Shown here piece by piece: positions 47,646 to 59,204 of a stretch of 64,000 nucleotides of DNA. The position numbers were made by a program, and so were the translations under genes. The DNA lies in contig OY759271.1 in the NCBI GenBank assembly GCA_963662155.1, positions 12,638,398-12,702,397 on the forward strand, written 5' to 3'. Each line of letters begins with the position of its first letter. The first letter of the stretch is position 1. The notes beneath the pieces were generated by a model that was not told the DNA's origin, ran no database searches, and worked only from the letters and a program-made list of their open reading frames with translations. The stretch is from Lamellibrachia columna. Lineage: Eukaryota; Annelida; Polychaeta; Sabellida; Siboglinidae.

Positions 47646-48747
47646 CTACATGTATATTTCACGGAACTCATATCTCTCCAGCGATTTTACATTCTCCAAC
47701 TGCCATATGTTAAGATCATTCTCTGCATACCGTGACCTTTCTGCAGAGCAGTTTCTATACCTCAATGTTAATGCCAGGTATAAATCATGCCAGGACATGG
47801 GAAGTGTGTGATAACAACTTGCTCCACCTACTGGTGGTGGTGCATTTGTGTTGAGGCGATCCACGAAGGTGCTGCAAAAAGCGAGTGACAGATTTCTGCT
47901 ACAGCTGCTATAGACATCCAACCACCGGGTATATCAGTGATGTATCACATGCTTACTTTGGTGCTCATGAGGTGAGCCAAGACCATGTGGTAATGTATCA
48001 TCAGGTGTCTACTTTAGACTCCTATCTGCTCTTTTATCTTTGGTCAACTGGTGTTATTGGCATTGGCCTGGGTCTCGAGTCCATCAGGTGGCACCAATTC
48101 GTCGTGTCTTATGCATTCCCCACATGATCCCTGTATCGCAGCCCCACTGGTTTCTTTCATGTTGTCAGATGTTCCCCCCCCCATCCTCCCAGCAGTTTCC
48201 ATGTGATGTTCTGCTTTGGTGTCCTGCTTTGGCATCGCGACTTGAGTTACATTGTTGTGTAATATTTCTTTTCTCTCAGTGGTTTCTTTGTTCCGAACTT
48301 CCGTGTTAGTGGCGTTTACGAGATGTCTTCTTAAAGCATCTGCCGACAAAACCGTCCAGCTGCTTCAACATAGTCTTCGTCAGAGTCGTGAAGCCCGTGT
48401 TACACAGCAGGACTGAGTTGACACACGTGGTGCATCACCGAACCTTCGTGTTGACTTTGTTGTCAGTTCCCCGTTACAATTCTTCCTTGGTTTCCTTCCC
48501 TCTGTAGCAGTTCCTCAGCATAATATGCTACGAACTTGAATGGTTGCTGCTGTGCAGCCAGTTTCACCACTTCGTTTCCCGCAAGACGGTTCCACCTGGT
48601 CTTCCAGATGGTGACGTGATCAGTCTTGTTCTTGAGTGCACCATAATTTGACCGCCAAGTCGCTATTCTTGTTTTGTGGACGGAGCAGAAATCAATAAAG
48701 CATTCACAACTATTGTTACTACAACAAGGTATTTTGTGTGCCACCAC
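47646..48747 (-). other. Coding-like open frames on the - strand, possible degraded gene
   Basis: Three successive - strand frames (48747-48463, 48349-48044, 47921-47646) have polar, balanced compositions. The last starts after ctttttgcag|C, a strong acceptor (47878/47877), and has a GAG|GTATAG donor-like site about 90 bases on. They are in different phases and lack a recognised domain. A decayed transposon ORF or a multi-exon gene fragment are both possible. Confidence 0.22.
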
Positions 48748-48937
48748 AATGTAGTGCGGTGTGTCTTGACCTTTGCATTCAATTCACAAGTCGATATTGT
48801 GATGTCAATGATGAGAGTGCTTGTGGTGCTATTTTATGCCACTCTTCCATTACTTCGTCCCTATTGTCATTCACCAGAGATCTGGCAAGGTTTCAGAAAT
48901 GCCTGAAGACCATTGCATTGTCCTTGGTTAGTGGTGT

Positions 48938-49003
48938 GTGAGTGTGCGTGTGCGTGCGTGCGTCCGTGTGTGGTGTGTGTGCGTGTGTGGTGTGGTGTTT
49001 GTG
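48938..49003. repeat. (TG/CG)n-rich microsatellite
   Basis: Interrupted gtgtgcgtgcgtgcgt and gtgtgtggtgtg runs. Confidence 0.85.
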
Positions 49004-49949
49004 TTGCATGAAGACAAATGTCTTTACACCATTCTTCTTTGGTCATGCTTACCATTAATTCAGCGCATGTCTCTTTTCTTTATATTTCCATGTTGCGCAT
49101 TTTTACACAGCTTTGGACAGTAGAATCTTTCTGCTACAACCGATATTGATATTACTTAAGGTGTCAGACCACAACTGGGAGCAAACGCCTTTTTTCTATT
49201 GGGTCATTGGTTCAACAAAAGGAGCATGGAAACGCTATCGCTCTAGCTGCAGGTGGCTTGCATAACTGGTCTGCGGAAAGAATAATGAATACTCACAAAC
49301 CACACAGATCATGCTCAAGACTGAATAGGGGTCCTCGGGTAAATTGCTCCGAGTATTGGCAGTCGTCCTGGATTTAGCGTGGGTTATTAGCCTAGCAAAG
49401 TAATCTGTTATGGTTCGTGTGAACCTGTTGCTGCCAAATTCTCTGTAGTCGGTCCTAAGTCTTATTCAGTTTTTAGTGGGTGCTTATTTTCATCAAGCAG
49501 TCAGCGGCAGGTTATGGAAACGGTCTAACATTCGTTTGTTTCATATGCGTCACTTGTAGATCTATACGATATGTACTGGTGATCTCAGTTTAAATGTTGA
49601 ATAGTCACAGCTGCACAGTGCAAACAGTAGAGCAGATAAGAGCCATTTTTGAGGAGAATCGTTCAAATTGTGATACAAGCATGACATTTGGCACGGATAT
49701 TCTCACTGAAATTTGTAGCCATCTTGACAAAAATGGTGGCCATCTTGGGTTTTCAGTTGGCTAATCAACAGGATTTGAAGACTGACACAGTGAGACTGTC
49801 CGTACCAAGTGTCATGTTTGTAATCACCTTTTGAACGATGCTACGTCTTATCTGCTAGACTAAAACTTGTTTCTTCCACAATGACGGCTGGGCGAGGCCT
49901 CTCGCTGTAGTGACATTTTTATACAAAGTTGTTCCCTTGCTCTCCTTAG
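49004..49949. other. Non-coding, nothing recognised
   Basis: Contains the local phrase gccatcttgacaaaaatggtggccatcttgg (only its first 20 bases are diagnostic: gccatcttgacaaaaatggt), a short self-repeat, near 49721. Confidence 0.35.
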
Positions 49950-51472
49950 GCCCCGCGTACACCGTTTGCTTGTGCTGTTGAGGTCGCAAGTGAATGGACC
50001 TACTTATATAAAAGTTTATTCGACAATCTTCGTTTCCACGATGTCAACCGTCCCGTTGGCCCAGCTACGGTCCGGAGAGCTTAGCCGGGTGTGTTATTTA
50101 GTGTTTGTTACGTGTTACTTGAGTTGTTCGTTTGGGCGTGTGCTGAGTCGGCGTCAGTACAACTGGAGACGTCGGTCTTCAAGTGTGTAACGTAGACGTA
50201 TGTAACGTAGGCGACATTGCGGTTGCTTCGTTGTCGGTATTCGTTCGCCCAGGTATTAGCTTTAATTCATTCATATATCTGAGATTATTAAGTATTGTTT
50301 GGCATTGTTGTCGTCTGTCTAAACATAAAACTGCGCCGACGTCGGTCGATAGCAGTCCCGAGCCAACAACGCAAACGTTTTATTTGTTCTTTGTCTTGTT
50401 TACTTGTTACTTTAGTCCAGTTGAGATTAGCGGCGTGAGACCGCGTTGAGTTGCTCGCGAGGACGGGGTGGCTGGTGCGTGTTGTGTGTGGAGGAGCGAC
50501 CATAGTAATTTTTTTAACATTGAAATGTACGGGAAGAATCTCAGTTATGCACGCTGGCCCCGATGCGTGCGCACTTCCGTCATCGTGGCTGTATTTGTAT
50601 CTTAGGTCGGTTCCGTTGGTTGATATGGTTACCTTGTGTGCTAAGTCGTCGGAGCGGGGGGTGTTCGTCAGCCGAGGCGCTTTATACGAGTCGGAGGCCA
50701 TTATAATTATACATTGTACATGTTCTCATATACACGCTCCTTTACACCTATTTGGACATGCTTGGTTTTAGCTGAGTACCATTTGTGTGGTGGTTATTTC
50801 GTGTGTGTTTATATTGTTTCTATGCCCTATGTGATTTTTATTATTGTCAGTACGAGAATTGTACATAAATAATGCGTACGTACAGGAATGTATCCATGTG
50901 TCTTGTGTGTTTGTGTATGTAAATATATATATATATAAATATGTCACTGTGTGGTGACGGGTTTTTGTACATATTGACTGATGGACGACGCAGCTTAGGC
51001 CGTGAAGTGTGTGTGGAGTGTAATTTCTCGTTGACGGTCGCTGTCCTCCCAGCGGGTAGACGATTCGTCAAGCGCCGAGTCCGGTCAGCCCCGGGGAGTT
51101 GGCCGCCGAGCGGGTGGACCTTTGGCCGCCTCGTTGTGCTAACTAGACGTGCTGTATGTAGTGTGACATAGGCGTCTCGCGGTTGCTGGGCCACCAGCAG
51201 CGCCTTCTCTACCTGAGCGCCCGTGCTCGAGTAGGTTCTGCATACTTTAATTAACGCGATCTCGACGTGGACGAGGCTTCTGGAAATGCTTTGCAGAATT
51301 TTAACCGAAAATGACGTAATTATGTCAGAGTCCAAAATATAAAAGAAATTCAAAATTAAGGGGTCACGTAGATACAACTCGACCATACCCAACTATCAGT
51401 ATCACGTTTTCCAGCCGACATTTCACGTTCGTTTTGAGAATTATCGTCTACCTTTGTCTTTATGCATGACAT
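49950..51472. promoter_or_regulatory. CpG-rich segment, possible promoter region
   Basis: CpG dinucleotides are conspicuously denser than in the rest of the window (for example cgtcggtcgatagcagtcccg, gcgccgagtccggtcag). Open frames occur on both strands, including a - strand ATG at 50701 in good context that reaches an AAG|GTAACC donor-like site after 23 codons, and 181- and 76-codon frames with no family resemblance. CpG density alone can keep frames open, so I list the region rather than the frames. Confidence 0.35.
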
Positions 51473-51482
51473 GTCACGTGAC
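51473..51482. promoter_or_regulatory. Palindromic E-box GTCACGTGAC
   Basis: A perfect 10-bp palindrome with a CACGTG core, identical to the consensus CLEAR element bound by MiT/TFE factors in vertebrates and also bound by USF-type bHLH factors. It sits 147 bp upstream of the TATA box at 51629. Confidence 0.45.
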
Positions 51483-51509
51483 TTTGATCGCGGGACGCCG
51501 ATTGACTAT

Positions 51510-51539
51510 AGGTACGGTTGGACATGTTCAACCGTACCT
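51510..51539. repeat. 11-bp-arm palindrome upstream of TATA
   Basis: aggtacggttg (51510-51520) and its exact reverse complement (51529-51539) flank an 8-base loop gacatgtt. Confidence 0.85.
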
Positions 51540-51628
51540 GGGTACGATCGGTGCGCAACCTCGTAAACATCAAACCTTTCAGCTAGATCGAGGCATCGAT
51601 GCACGGAGACACAATTGTATCCCCCAGC

Positions 51629-51635
51629 TATAAAA
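51629..51635 (+). promoter_or_regulatory. TATA box
   Basis: cagcTATAAAAGtg is a canonical TATA box in GC-rich flanks, predicting a start site near 51660 and an ATG about 70 nt later at 51730. Confidence 0.55.
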
Positions 51636-51729
51636 GTGTAAGTGTTATTGGCCCTGTTGCTCCAAGTTAGCGCTATCCTACCGGAAGGCTACCGTAACCA
51701 TTCATTACTGCGTGTGTGCGTAGTGAATC

Positions 51730-51936
51730 ATGAATATCGTAATTGTTTGTTCAATGGTGCTCGTGTCACGCGGTCGTCACGTGTCAGCGATGGTGTCGCC
51801 ACGCGACGGCCGCGATCGACGACACGACAATGGAATCGTGAATGTGAGATTTTGTATGTTCTTGCTCGTGGATGATCGTGTACAAGCGGTAGTCAGTCGA
51901 CGGCGTGTAATGTTGCGCCACGTTTCTGAAGAGTGA
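51730..51936 (+). CDS. Candidate small intronless ORF, 68 aa
   Basis: The first ATG in this frame downstream of the TATA box (A at -3) gives MNIVIVCSMVLVSRGRHVSA and then an arginine-rich remainder. The first 12 residues are hydrophobic and could act as a signal sequence, though the following Arg cluster is atypical. AATAAA follows at 52216, so TATA, ORF and polyadenylation signal are in order within 600 bp. No family is recognised. An overlapping frame (51642-51875) is equally open, so the protein is uncertain even if the transcription unit is real. A solo LTR with internal TATA and AATAAA is an alternative. Confidence 0.3.
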   Translation: MNIVIVCSMVLVSRGRHVSAMVSPRDGRDRRHDNGIVNVRFCMFLLVDDRVQAVVSRRRVMLRHVSEE

Positions 51937-52080
51937 TATTATCGGCTTGTTTGCCTGTCAGTTTACCTCTACTGATGCCGCTGCATTAGCCGACCGATGG
52001 CGCTGCAGCAGACCGCTCATTATGGCGAAACGTCCGCGCATCCTGTCGTTGGTCGGACAGAAATACAGCAAAAGCATCGA

Positions 52081-52166
52081 TAAACATGTCAGGTGCATGC
52101 AAGCAGAAACGTTTGGTGTACGTTAAACATGTCAGGTGCATGCAAGCAGAAACGTTTGGTGTACGT
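52081..52166. repeat. Perfect 43-bp tandem duplication
   Basis: taaacatgtcaggtgcatgc... begins at 52081 and again at 52124, within the putative 3' UTR of the 51.7 kb unit. Confidence 0.9.
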
Positions 52167-52215
52167 TAATCATCGTTTCAAGCGATAGAAATCACTCGTT
52201 CTAATGATTGATGAC

Positions 52216-52221
52216 AATAAA
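52216..52221 (+). terminator. Polyadenylation signal AATAAA
   Basis: gacAATAAAttt is followed within 25 bases by T- and GT-containing sequence (ccgtgttttatt), as expected of a cleavage site for the 51.7 kb unit. Confidence 0.35.
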
Positions 52222-53278
52222 TTTGGATCGCATTTACCTCCGTGTTTTATTTACCCGTATGTCATAATGTTTTATTCGAACAGGGTCGACAACAAACCTT
52301 CCATCTCCCCGGCCTCCCACTATTTTTAGAGTCCACCTTCCACCAGTTTTAGAGCCCACCTCCCACAAATCCCGCCTCCCATCCATTCCTTAGATCATCC
52401 TCCCATTTCCTGCCACACTCCTCACTTGACATATCCTTGGCATATTAGTTGAGATGTCCACCAACATAGTTGGAAGAACTAGTACGTAATTTAAGAACTA
52501 GCAGTTAAGATGGGAGATATACAGACATTGTGTCCCTTCAGCGACAAGAAAAATAATGTAAGCGTTCTCTCTGAACCGTATGACACATTTCATCACTTTC
52601 CCGAACGTTCAGTTTTCAGAAAGTTAAATGCAGCATGTTTTGTTTGGTATGAGATAATGAATGCAATGCCCATGTAAAGTGGGTAAGGCACCAGTTGAAT
52701 GTATCAACATTTATTTCTGTAGCGCTATGCCGTAAATATGGAAAAACCCAATCGTTTAATTTCGATTTCACCCACGTATTCCCGCACAAAATATCGCTCG
52801 TATTTATCCGTGATCCTTATAGATCCAAGCACATTTGAGCAACATCCATGCAATCACGCTAAACACGCAATACGCGGCAAGTCTGATTGCTTTGCATGAT
52901 GTCTTCAGTCCCCAATATTTTCTTACGACATACATGGTATCCATCTGCGCAGTTCGTTTTCGTCTCGTGGCTATTTCTGGTATGGGTATAGATTTCTCCG
53001 CTGCCGTCTAATCAATCCTTTCCATCTGTTCATGTTAGCTCGAGGTTTTGGCCATTTCTGCTACAAATGTCATTTATCCACCGCTATTCGTTACTCCGAG
53101 ACAGATTATTACAATTATGCTGCGAATCGTCCAGCACGCCTTTGAAATCGTGACCTGAATTCGCCGGCCATCGGACATTTTGCACCGGTAGAATTATCTG
53201 TGGTGGAAGACTAAAACTGGCCAGCTTGAACATTTCCTGTTAACAGCTATGTAGAAAAAACAGAACGCACCGAGAAAG
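52222..53278. other. Non-coding, nothing recognised
   Basis: A tandem ctcccac/cctccca-rich patch at 52310-52400 (tcccactatttttagagtcc, then ccaccagttttagagcccac) is a short degenerate repeat. Confidence 0.4.
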
Positions 53279-53830
53279 ACCACACAAGAAGGAAGAACAT
53301 AACACACAAGAGAAAGACCATAATATACCAGGAGGAAGAATATAGCATACAAGGAGAAAGAAAAACACACGAGAAAGACCATAACATACAAGGAGAAAGA
53401 ACATAACACAAGGGAAAGACCATAACATACAAGGAGAAAGAATATAGCATACAAGGAGAAAGAACAACACACTACAGAAAGATCATAGCATACAAGGAGA
53501 AAGAATATAGCATACAAGGAGAAAGAACAACATACAACAGAAAGACCATAGCATACAAGGAGAAATAATATAGCATACAAGGAGAAAGAACAACACACAA
53601 CAGAAAGACCATAGCATACAAGGAGAAAGAACATATCATATAAGGATACTGAACATAAAACAAGGAGAAAGAAGATAACACACAATGAAAAAAAATCATA
53701 ACACACACGAAAAAGAACATAACACACAAGAGAAAGAACATAACACACGAGGAGATATACATAATATACAAGATAAATAACATAATACACAAGAGAAAGG
53801 ACATAACATACAAGGATACTGAACTGTGGC
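53279..53830. repeat. Purine-rich minisatellite with 63-bp higher-order unit
   Basis: Built from 19-22 bp variants of agaaagaccatagcatacaa; triplets of variants repeat every 63 bp (starts at 53476, 53539 and 53602). The outer parts are more diverged. Because 63 is a multiple of three, a - strand frame stays open for 212 codons; this is an artefact of the repeat, not a gene. Confidence 0.9.
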
Positions 53831-54060
53831 AAAGTATAAGAAGCAATGGCTTTCCTTCAGACACTTCATTTGTATTTAAATGCATTTGTAAAACATTGTA
53901 TGGTGCACTGTGAGAGCATCCAAAATATTCACTGTAACTGTAAGCCGATATTAAATCGTACCTGGGCTATTTCCGAATTCGCTACGGCAAAGTCGACAAA
54001 GTGCACATGTATCGCCTATATGGCAATCTCCCCTGACCAGTATTTCGTCTCCCATGGCCT

Positions 54061-54470
54061 GTGTTTCATCCAACTTTCTTTCATCCAACTATCTTTCTTT
54101 CATCCAATTATCTTCCTTTCATCCAACAATCTTTCTTTCACCCAACTATATTTCTTTCATCCAACTGTCTTCTTCTTCCAACTATCTTTCTTTCACCCAA
54201 CTATCTTTCTTTCATCCAACTATCTTTTTTCATCCAACTTTCTTCTTCTTCCAATTGTCTTTCTTTCATCCAACTATCTTTCTATCATCCAACTATCTTT
54301 CTTTCATCAAACTATCTTTCTTTGATCCAACTATCTTCTTCTTCCAACTGTCTTTCTTTCATGCAACTATCTTTCTATCATCCAACTATCTTTCTATTAT
54401 CCAACTATCTTTCTATCATCCAACTATCTTTCTTTCATCCAGCTATCTTTCTTTTATTAAACTATCATGC
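54061..54470. repeat. Pyrimidine-rich 19-bp minisatellite
   Basis: About 20 copies of catccaactatctttcttt, some with ctatc or cttctt variants. The + strand is almost purely pyrimidine in each ctttcttt block. Confidence 0.9.
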
Positions 54471-54773
54471 GACTGGACATTTGGTCGTTTTTTCTTTGCT
54501 AAGTTTCCTTGACTTGATACTTGAATGAGGCCTATTAAGACCACCATGATCAGGTAACCACAATGTACCCATATATGCGTACTCGTCATTTAACAAAACG
54601 TCCCGTGTCCTGGAAAGGAAGAAGAGGAAGAAATCGACGGCTGAAGCGCTGGTGCGCCATTGCCGTAGGGAAGAGTGGGACCAGAAGCCCACCTTAAGGG
54701 GAAAACGCATGCGGGAAAGAATCCTTTCGATACATATATTTTTGTGTGTGCTATGTATGATCTAGTTCATTAT

Positions 54774-55377
54774 CAGTACTCCCACGAACAACGCAGGCAA
54801 TCAGGAAGAAGGAGCATGACAAACAAGACCAACAGTACTCCCACGAACAACGCAGGCAATCAGGAAGAAGGAGCATGACAAACAGGACCAACAGTACTCC
54901 CACTAACAACGCAGGCAATCAGGAAGAAGGAGCATGACAAACAGGACCAACAGTACTCCCACGAACAACGCAGGCAATCAGGAAGAAGGAGCATGACAAA
55001 CAGGACCAACAGTACTCCCACGAACAACGCAGGCAATCAGGAAGAAGGAGCATGACAAATAGGACCAACAGTACTCCCACGAACAACGCAGGCAATCAGG
55101 AAGAAGGAGCATGACAAACAGGACCAACAGTACTCCCACTAACAACGCAGGCAATCAGGAAGAAGGAGCATGACAAACAGGACCAACAGTACTCCCACGA
55201 ACAACGCAGGCAATCAGGAAGAAGGAGCATGACAAACAGGACCAACAGTACTCCCACTAACAACGCAGGCAATCAGGAAGAAGGAGCATGACAAACAGGA
55301 CCAACAGTACTCCCACGAACAACGCAGGCAATCAGGAAGAAGGAGCATGATAAACAGGACCAACAGTACTCCCACTA
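54774..55377. repeat. 59-bp minisatellite, ten full copies plus a partial
   Basis: Unit starts (cagtactcccac...) fall at 54774 and every 59 bp to 55364. Copies are nearly identical; the main variant is acgaac versus actaac (act in copies 3, 7 and 9). Confidence 0.95.
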
Positions 55378-57847
55378 CCACCGTTCTACCAATGTCAGTA
55401 CGCCGTGCTGACGTAATACTGAGGAAGGACGGACAGAGCCCTGTAAAAAAACATGAAGTAAAAAAAGCCTCGCTGCACATGAATAACTTGTGATGGAGGT
55501 GCAACATATTCTAGTCAAGACAAGGAGAACATTCTTCACATGACGTCACTTCGGATAGGAAGCAACGTCGCTAAAATGTTGCAGCAGCTGGCAGGACAAA
55601 AGACAATACAACGTGTGAAGGCCGGTCGTCTGCAGTAAAAGTGAATGAGTTTATGAATAGACAGGATAACTGTACATTCCTTCCATGCAAGAATTATGCT
55701 GTGTAAGTAAGTAAGAAGAACGAACGAAATTTATTTCAACTAACTATCGTCGATACCTGCATGCTTACTTCAACAAGGAAAATCCAGATACAAAAACATA
55801 TATCCTTCTTCTGTCAGGCAAGATGAAAGTAAGTTACAGATGGACATTACTAAAGCGTATGTCTGCTGCATGAATGAGTAGACCAAAAATGCCTACTTCG
55901 ACCTCCAACAGGTAACATTCCACCACCAAATGGTGGGGGTGCGGTTACTCATTAACTGCAACAAATGTCTTACATGGTTGTGTCAGGTGACAATGGTCAT
56001 AACAGCACATTTCTATGCGCCTTCCTTATGGCTGTGTTGTCACTTGCGAAGGAGTGTCGTCCACATATAGAAGAGGTTAACTGCCTGACAGACAGTCCGA
56101 GTTCATAACCGTAATCGCATGATTCTGTAAATTGTTCAGCACCACATCAAGTTGTTATTCGGTTTACATCTGTTATTATAGATTAAATATTTGAACAAAT
56201 CAAACAATAAAGATTCAATGTTTGCATAGGGTTACATGGCAGATGTTCTACTTTATGATGAAGGATAAGTATATAGACTAATTAAAGATATATTGCGTGT
56301 CCAGCGTCACCAATATCGGTAATTTGTTTAGCTCATTTTGTTCCAATCACGCGACAAAAACGGCAGATGCTACGGTCAAAGATTACATATCACTGTTACT
56401 GATTGTGTGCTGCATAAAATTCACAACACCGATTTGAAAGAACTGCCGTAGTTGAAAGAAGGCCTATCCCCAAAAGCAATGCAGACAATGTGACCAAAAT
56501 AATAGTGACAGAAAAAACAGGTTCCAAGTCAAATGTCACGTTGTACCTTTTGTTTCTTATTTATTGATATGTGTACTAGATAAATCAAGAAGATTTTCCT
56601 GTGTTCCTGTCATTTGAAATGTTCCGATTGTATGTAGTATTGTAAATTGTCGTTTGTGACGCTGGACACATGATAAAAACCATGTTCGACCTTATGTAGC
56701 TGTTGTAAAAAAGTAATTCATATTAGAGTTTGATACTTATGGAAACTATACAGCATTGTATATACAGTAAGAAAAGACAACTTACATTTTTTTTATATAA
56801 TATATTTATTTTTTGACCTCAATATCATCAATTGTACACTTTTGGGACATTGGCCCCATTATAAGAAGTACCTTTTTAATACCACTTTTTCTCAGTTTTT
56901 CCACTGGGAAAACTGAAAACACATTTGAAGTTTTTGTTTTAGGCTCTGCTATTAAATATACAATGCAACGTATGTTCAAGATCGGGACATTTTGAACATA
57001 CTAAAAATTCGTAAACATAATATGTTTATCGACTTTTAAAATGTGTTATTTGCTATGAACATATTAATGCGGAGCCTTTGACTAACTCGTATGTAAAAAC
57101 AGTTATGACATAAAGCTGTTGTTATTGTCGATTAGATAGAATTTCCAAAAAACACCAGTATATCTGCTATGTGGTATGTGTACCTCCGGTTTCTAGTCAA
57201 ATGTTTATTTACACCCTAGCAACTGGGTTACATGGAAAGACCCATTCTTGGGATATCGCAGAGTTTTGTGGTTACTGCGAAATTTACTACAAGTAGCATA
57301 CGTCTAACCGTTATTTAAGATTTTATTTCCCACGAGACACTCAACTTAAGGAAATCCCATTTTAATTATGTACCCGAAGGAAACATAGATCCATCTACTT
57401 TCTCGTGATTCTGTGTTTAGCGAATTTCCACTGGGAACAATGCCCTGAAAGGGAAAAGGCTCGAAACTTTTGATAATGCTTTTAATTCCCCCACCACTCT
57501 CCCTACTCTATTTATATGCACTTTACACGGATGCATTTTGTGAGGGAACAGTCCCAACTATAGCTTATAGACAATATGTAAATGTCAAGTAATATTGTTT
57601 TCACTATAGGCACTTCTGGATTCGCTAGTTTGAGCGCTGTTCTTGTTTAGTCCTGCAACATTGTTGTTTTCGGGCAGGGAATGTCGCTTTTTCTCTGGTC
57701 CCGTTTCCCGCTTTTTGGACGAAATGTCCCGCTTTTCTGTGATTTTCAAAAACGAAAAGCATTCACGGTAACGTTTGGCGGAGCAACATTCATCTACGTT
57801 CCAGTTAAAAAATAATTACTGCAGACAAATCAAAACAATCATGGCGA
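55378..57847. other. Non-coding, nothing recognised
   Basis: Includes a cluster of related phrases tgtcccgctttt/ggtcccgtttcccgcttttt near 57685-57735 that look like degenerate repeat ends. No gene was found. Confidence 0.4.
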
Positions 57848-57935
57848 TTGGTGACTTGGGACTTGACTTGAAATTCAGAGAAATTACTTCAGACTTGACT
57901 TGCAGGTTAATCTTGAGATTTGACTTGATTTGCCA
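57848..57935. repeat. Degenerate GACTTG repeat
   Basis: Seven dispersed gacttg words (gacttgggacttgacttgaa, gacttgacttgcagg, gacttgatttgcc). Confidence 0.6.
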
Positions 57936-57966
57936 GTTTGTAACTTGCAAACCAGTCTAGCGAAGA

Positions 57967-58233
57967 ATGCCCTGGTCTACGTCTTGGCCGAGTCAGCTGA
58001 ACGTTTTTGTGACGGCGGGTGGTCTAACCGCATCCGTCGATATTTTTGGGACTTATGCTGAACAACAACTCGATTTATTTGGCTTCGTTATCTTAAATGC
58101 ACATCATGACGTGTTGAAGCTTCTGCACTTGCAACACGATGCTACTATTCCACCAATCTTCTCAATGCCTATACAAGATGAAAATAGTAGGCTACAACGA
58201 ACATGCGACTCGATGGAAACTCGTTATATGTAA
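57967..58233 (+). CDS. Unrecognised 88-codon ORF
   Basis: Runs from ATG at 57967 to TAA, with a balanced composition (VFVTAGGLTASVDIFGTYAE, later HDATIPPIFSMPIQDENSRL) and no low complexity. No domain, splice sites or upstream promoter were recognised. It could be a decayed transposon ORF or chance. Confidence 0.18.
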   Translation: MPWSTSWPSQLNVFVTAGGLTASVDIFGTYAEQQLDLFGFVILNAHHDVLKLLHLQHDATIPPIFSMPIQDENSRLQRTCDSMETRYM

Positions 58234-58268
58234 CAACATTTGTGTTTGGGTTTATATGTAATTAACAG

Positions 58269-58300
58269 TATTATTATTATTATTATTATTATTATTGTTA

Positions 58301-58335
<35 letters not shown>
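58269..58335. repeat. (TTA)n microsatellite
   Basis: About 21 triplets with two ttg interruptions. Confidence 0.95.
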
Positions 58336-58374
58336 ACACACTGTACATTTGGATAAATAAACAATTATATGTAC

Positions 58375-58413
58375 GTCTGTCTGTCTGACTATTGTCTGCC
58401 TGTCTGTCTGTTT
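58375..58413. repeat. (GTCT)n microsatellite
   Basis: Interrupted gtctgtctgtctg runs. Confidence 0.85.
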
Positions 58414-59204
58414 TGTTTGAAATGCATGAATACTGCAGTGTCCGTGGTTAAGCAAACCTAGTTAAACACAACTTCGGCAGCAGCAACGTTGCATACTCTC
58501 CACGCGTCGTGTTGCATATATATCTACTTCTAAGGTTTACGTGTGTAAACCGATAACACCAAACAGCTTAATTTAAAATCTGCTTTTCACCGGAGACCTG
58601 CAAGTATTGCTCATAGCATGCTTCAGTGGCGCCAACATTGCTGTCGGATTGACCTGCTAGCGCTTCTTTTCCTGCAGCTTCACCTTTGGGTCCCGTGTGT
58701 GACTAACTCACGCTAGGATCTCGACCTATGCACGTTCACGCACGTTGGGTGTTGATCAACCTGCATTTTAATTATATGCCACTGTTCTAGCAAGCATGGC
58801 GTTATCGCACCACACAGAATGTCATTCCAGCGCCATTATTTCGCTACCGCCGTTCACCTACTTCTGTTATTCTTGAAGAAGCAGGACAATGTTCAGTTTT
58901 GTTCGCCATTACAATTACACTGCGTTAAGAGGAATGTGAGAAATGAGGAGGAGGGTGAAGAGCAGGGGAAAGGCTGCTGACAGGGAGCAGTGGAAAGGGG
59001 CAACAACCGAAGCAGTTCAGCAACAAGAGAAACGGTCGGCCTCACCGCTTTAAAGGGAACCACGAGGAAGAACAATATGTCCGATCTTCAACGTTTCATA
59101 TCCGCACATGTTGCTACTTCCTTAACTCAGAAATATTAATTCCGTTTGCTAGATTCCCTAGATTCCCCAATGTATAACTGCTATAAAATTTCAACGTGTC
59201 TAAT
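58414..59204. other. Non-coding, nothing recognised
   Basis: A GGA/GAA-rich patch at 58930-59000 is the only compositional feature. Confidence 0.35.

Noticed and set aside
50288..50701. 137-codon - strand open frame
   Set aside because: Good ATG context and a possible donor after 23 codons, but it lies in CpG-rich DNA where stop codons are scarce, and it has no recognisable domain; kept only as part of the CpG-rich region.
50847..51392. 181-codon - strand open frame in CpG-rich DNA
   Set aside because: Its first codon is TTG, it runs into an AT microsatellite encoding Ile-Tyr repeats, and nothing in it resembles a known family.
53194..53832. 212-codon - strand open frame rich in Leu, Tyr, Phe and Cys
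   Set aside because: It is the translation of a 63-bp tandem repeat; a period divisible by three keeps the frame open without selection.
53846..54528. Three overlapping + strand frames of 150-160 codons rich in Phe, Ser, Asn
   Set aside because: All are readings of the 19-bp minisatellite; every frame is open because the unit lacks stop trinucleotides.
53279..55377. CRISPR-like reading of the regular repeats
   Set aside because: The units are contiguous tandem copies without unique spacers, and the genome is animal.
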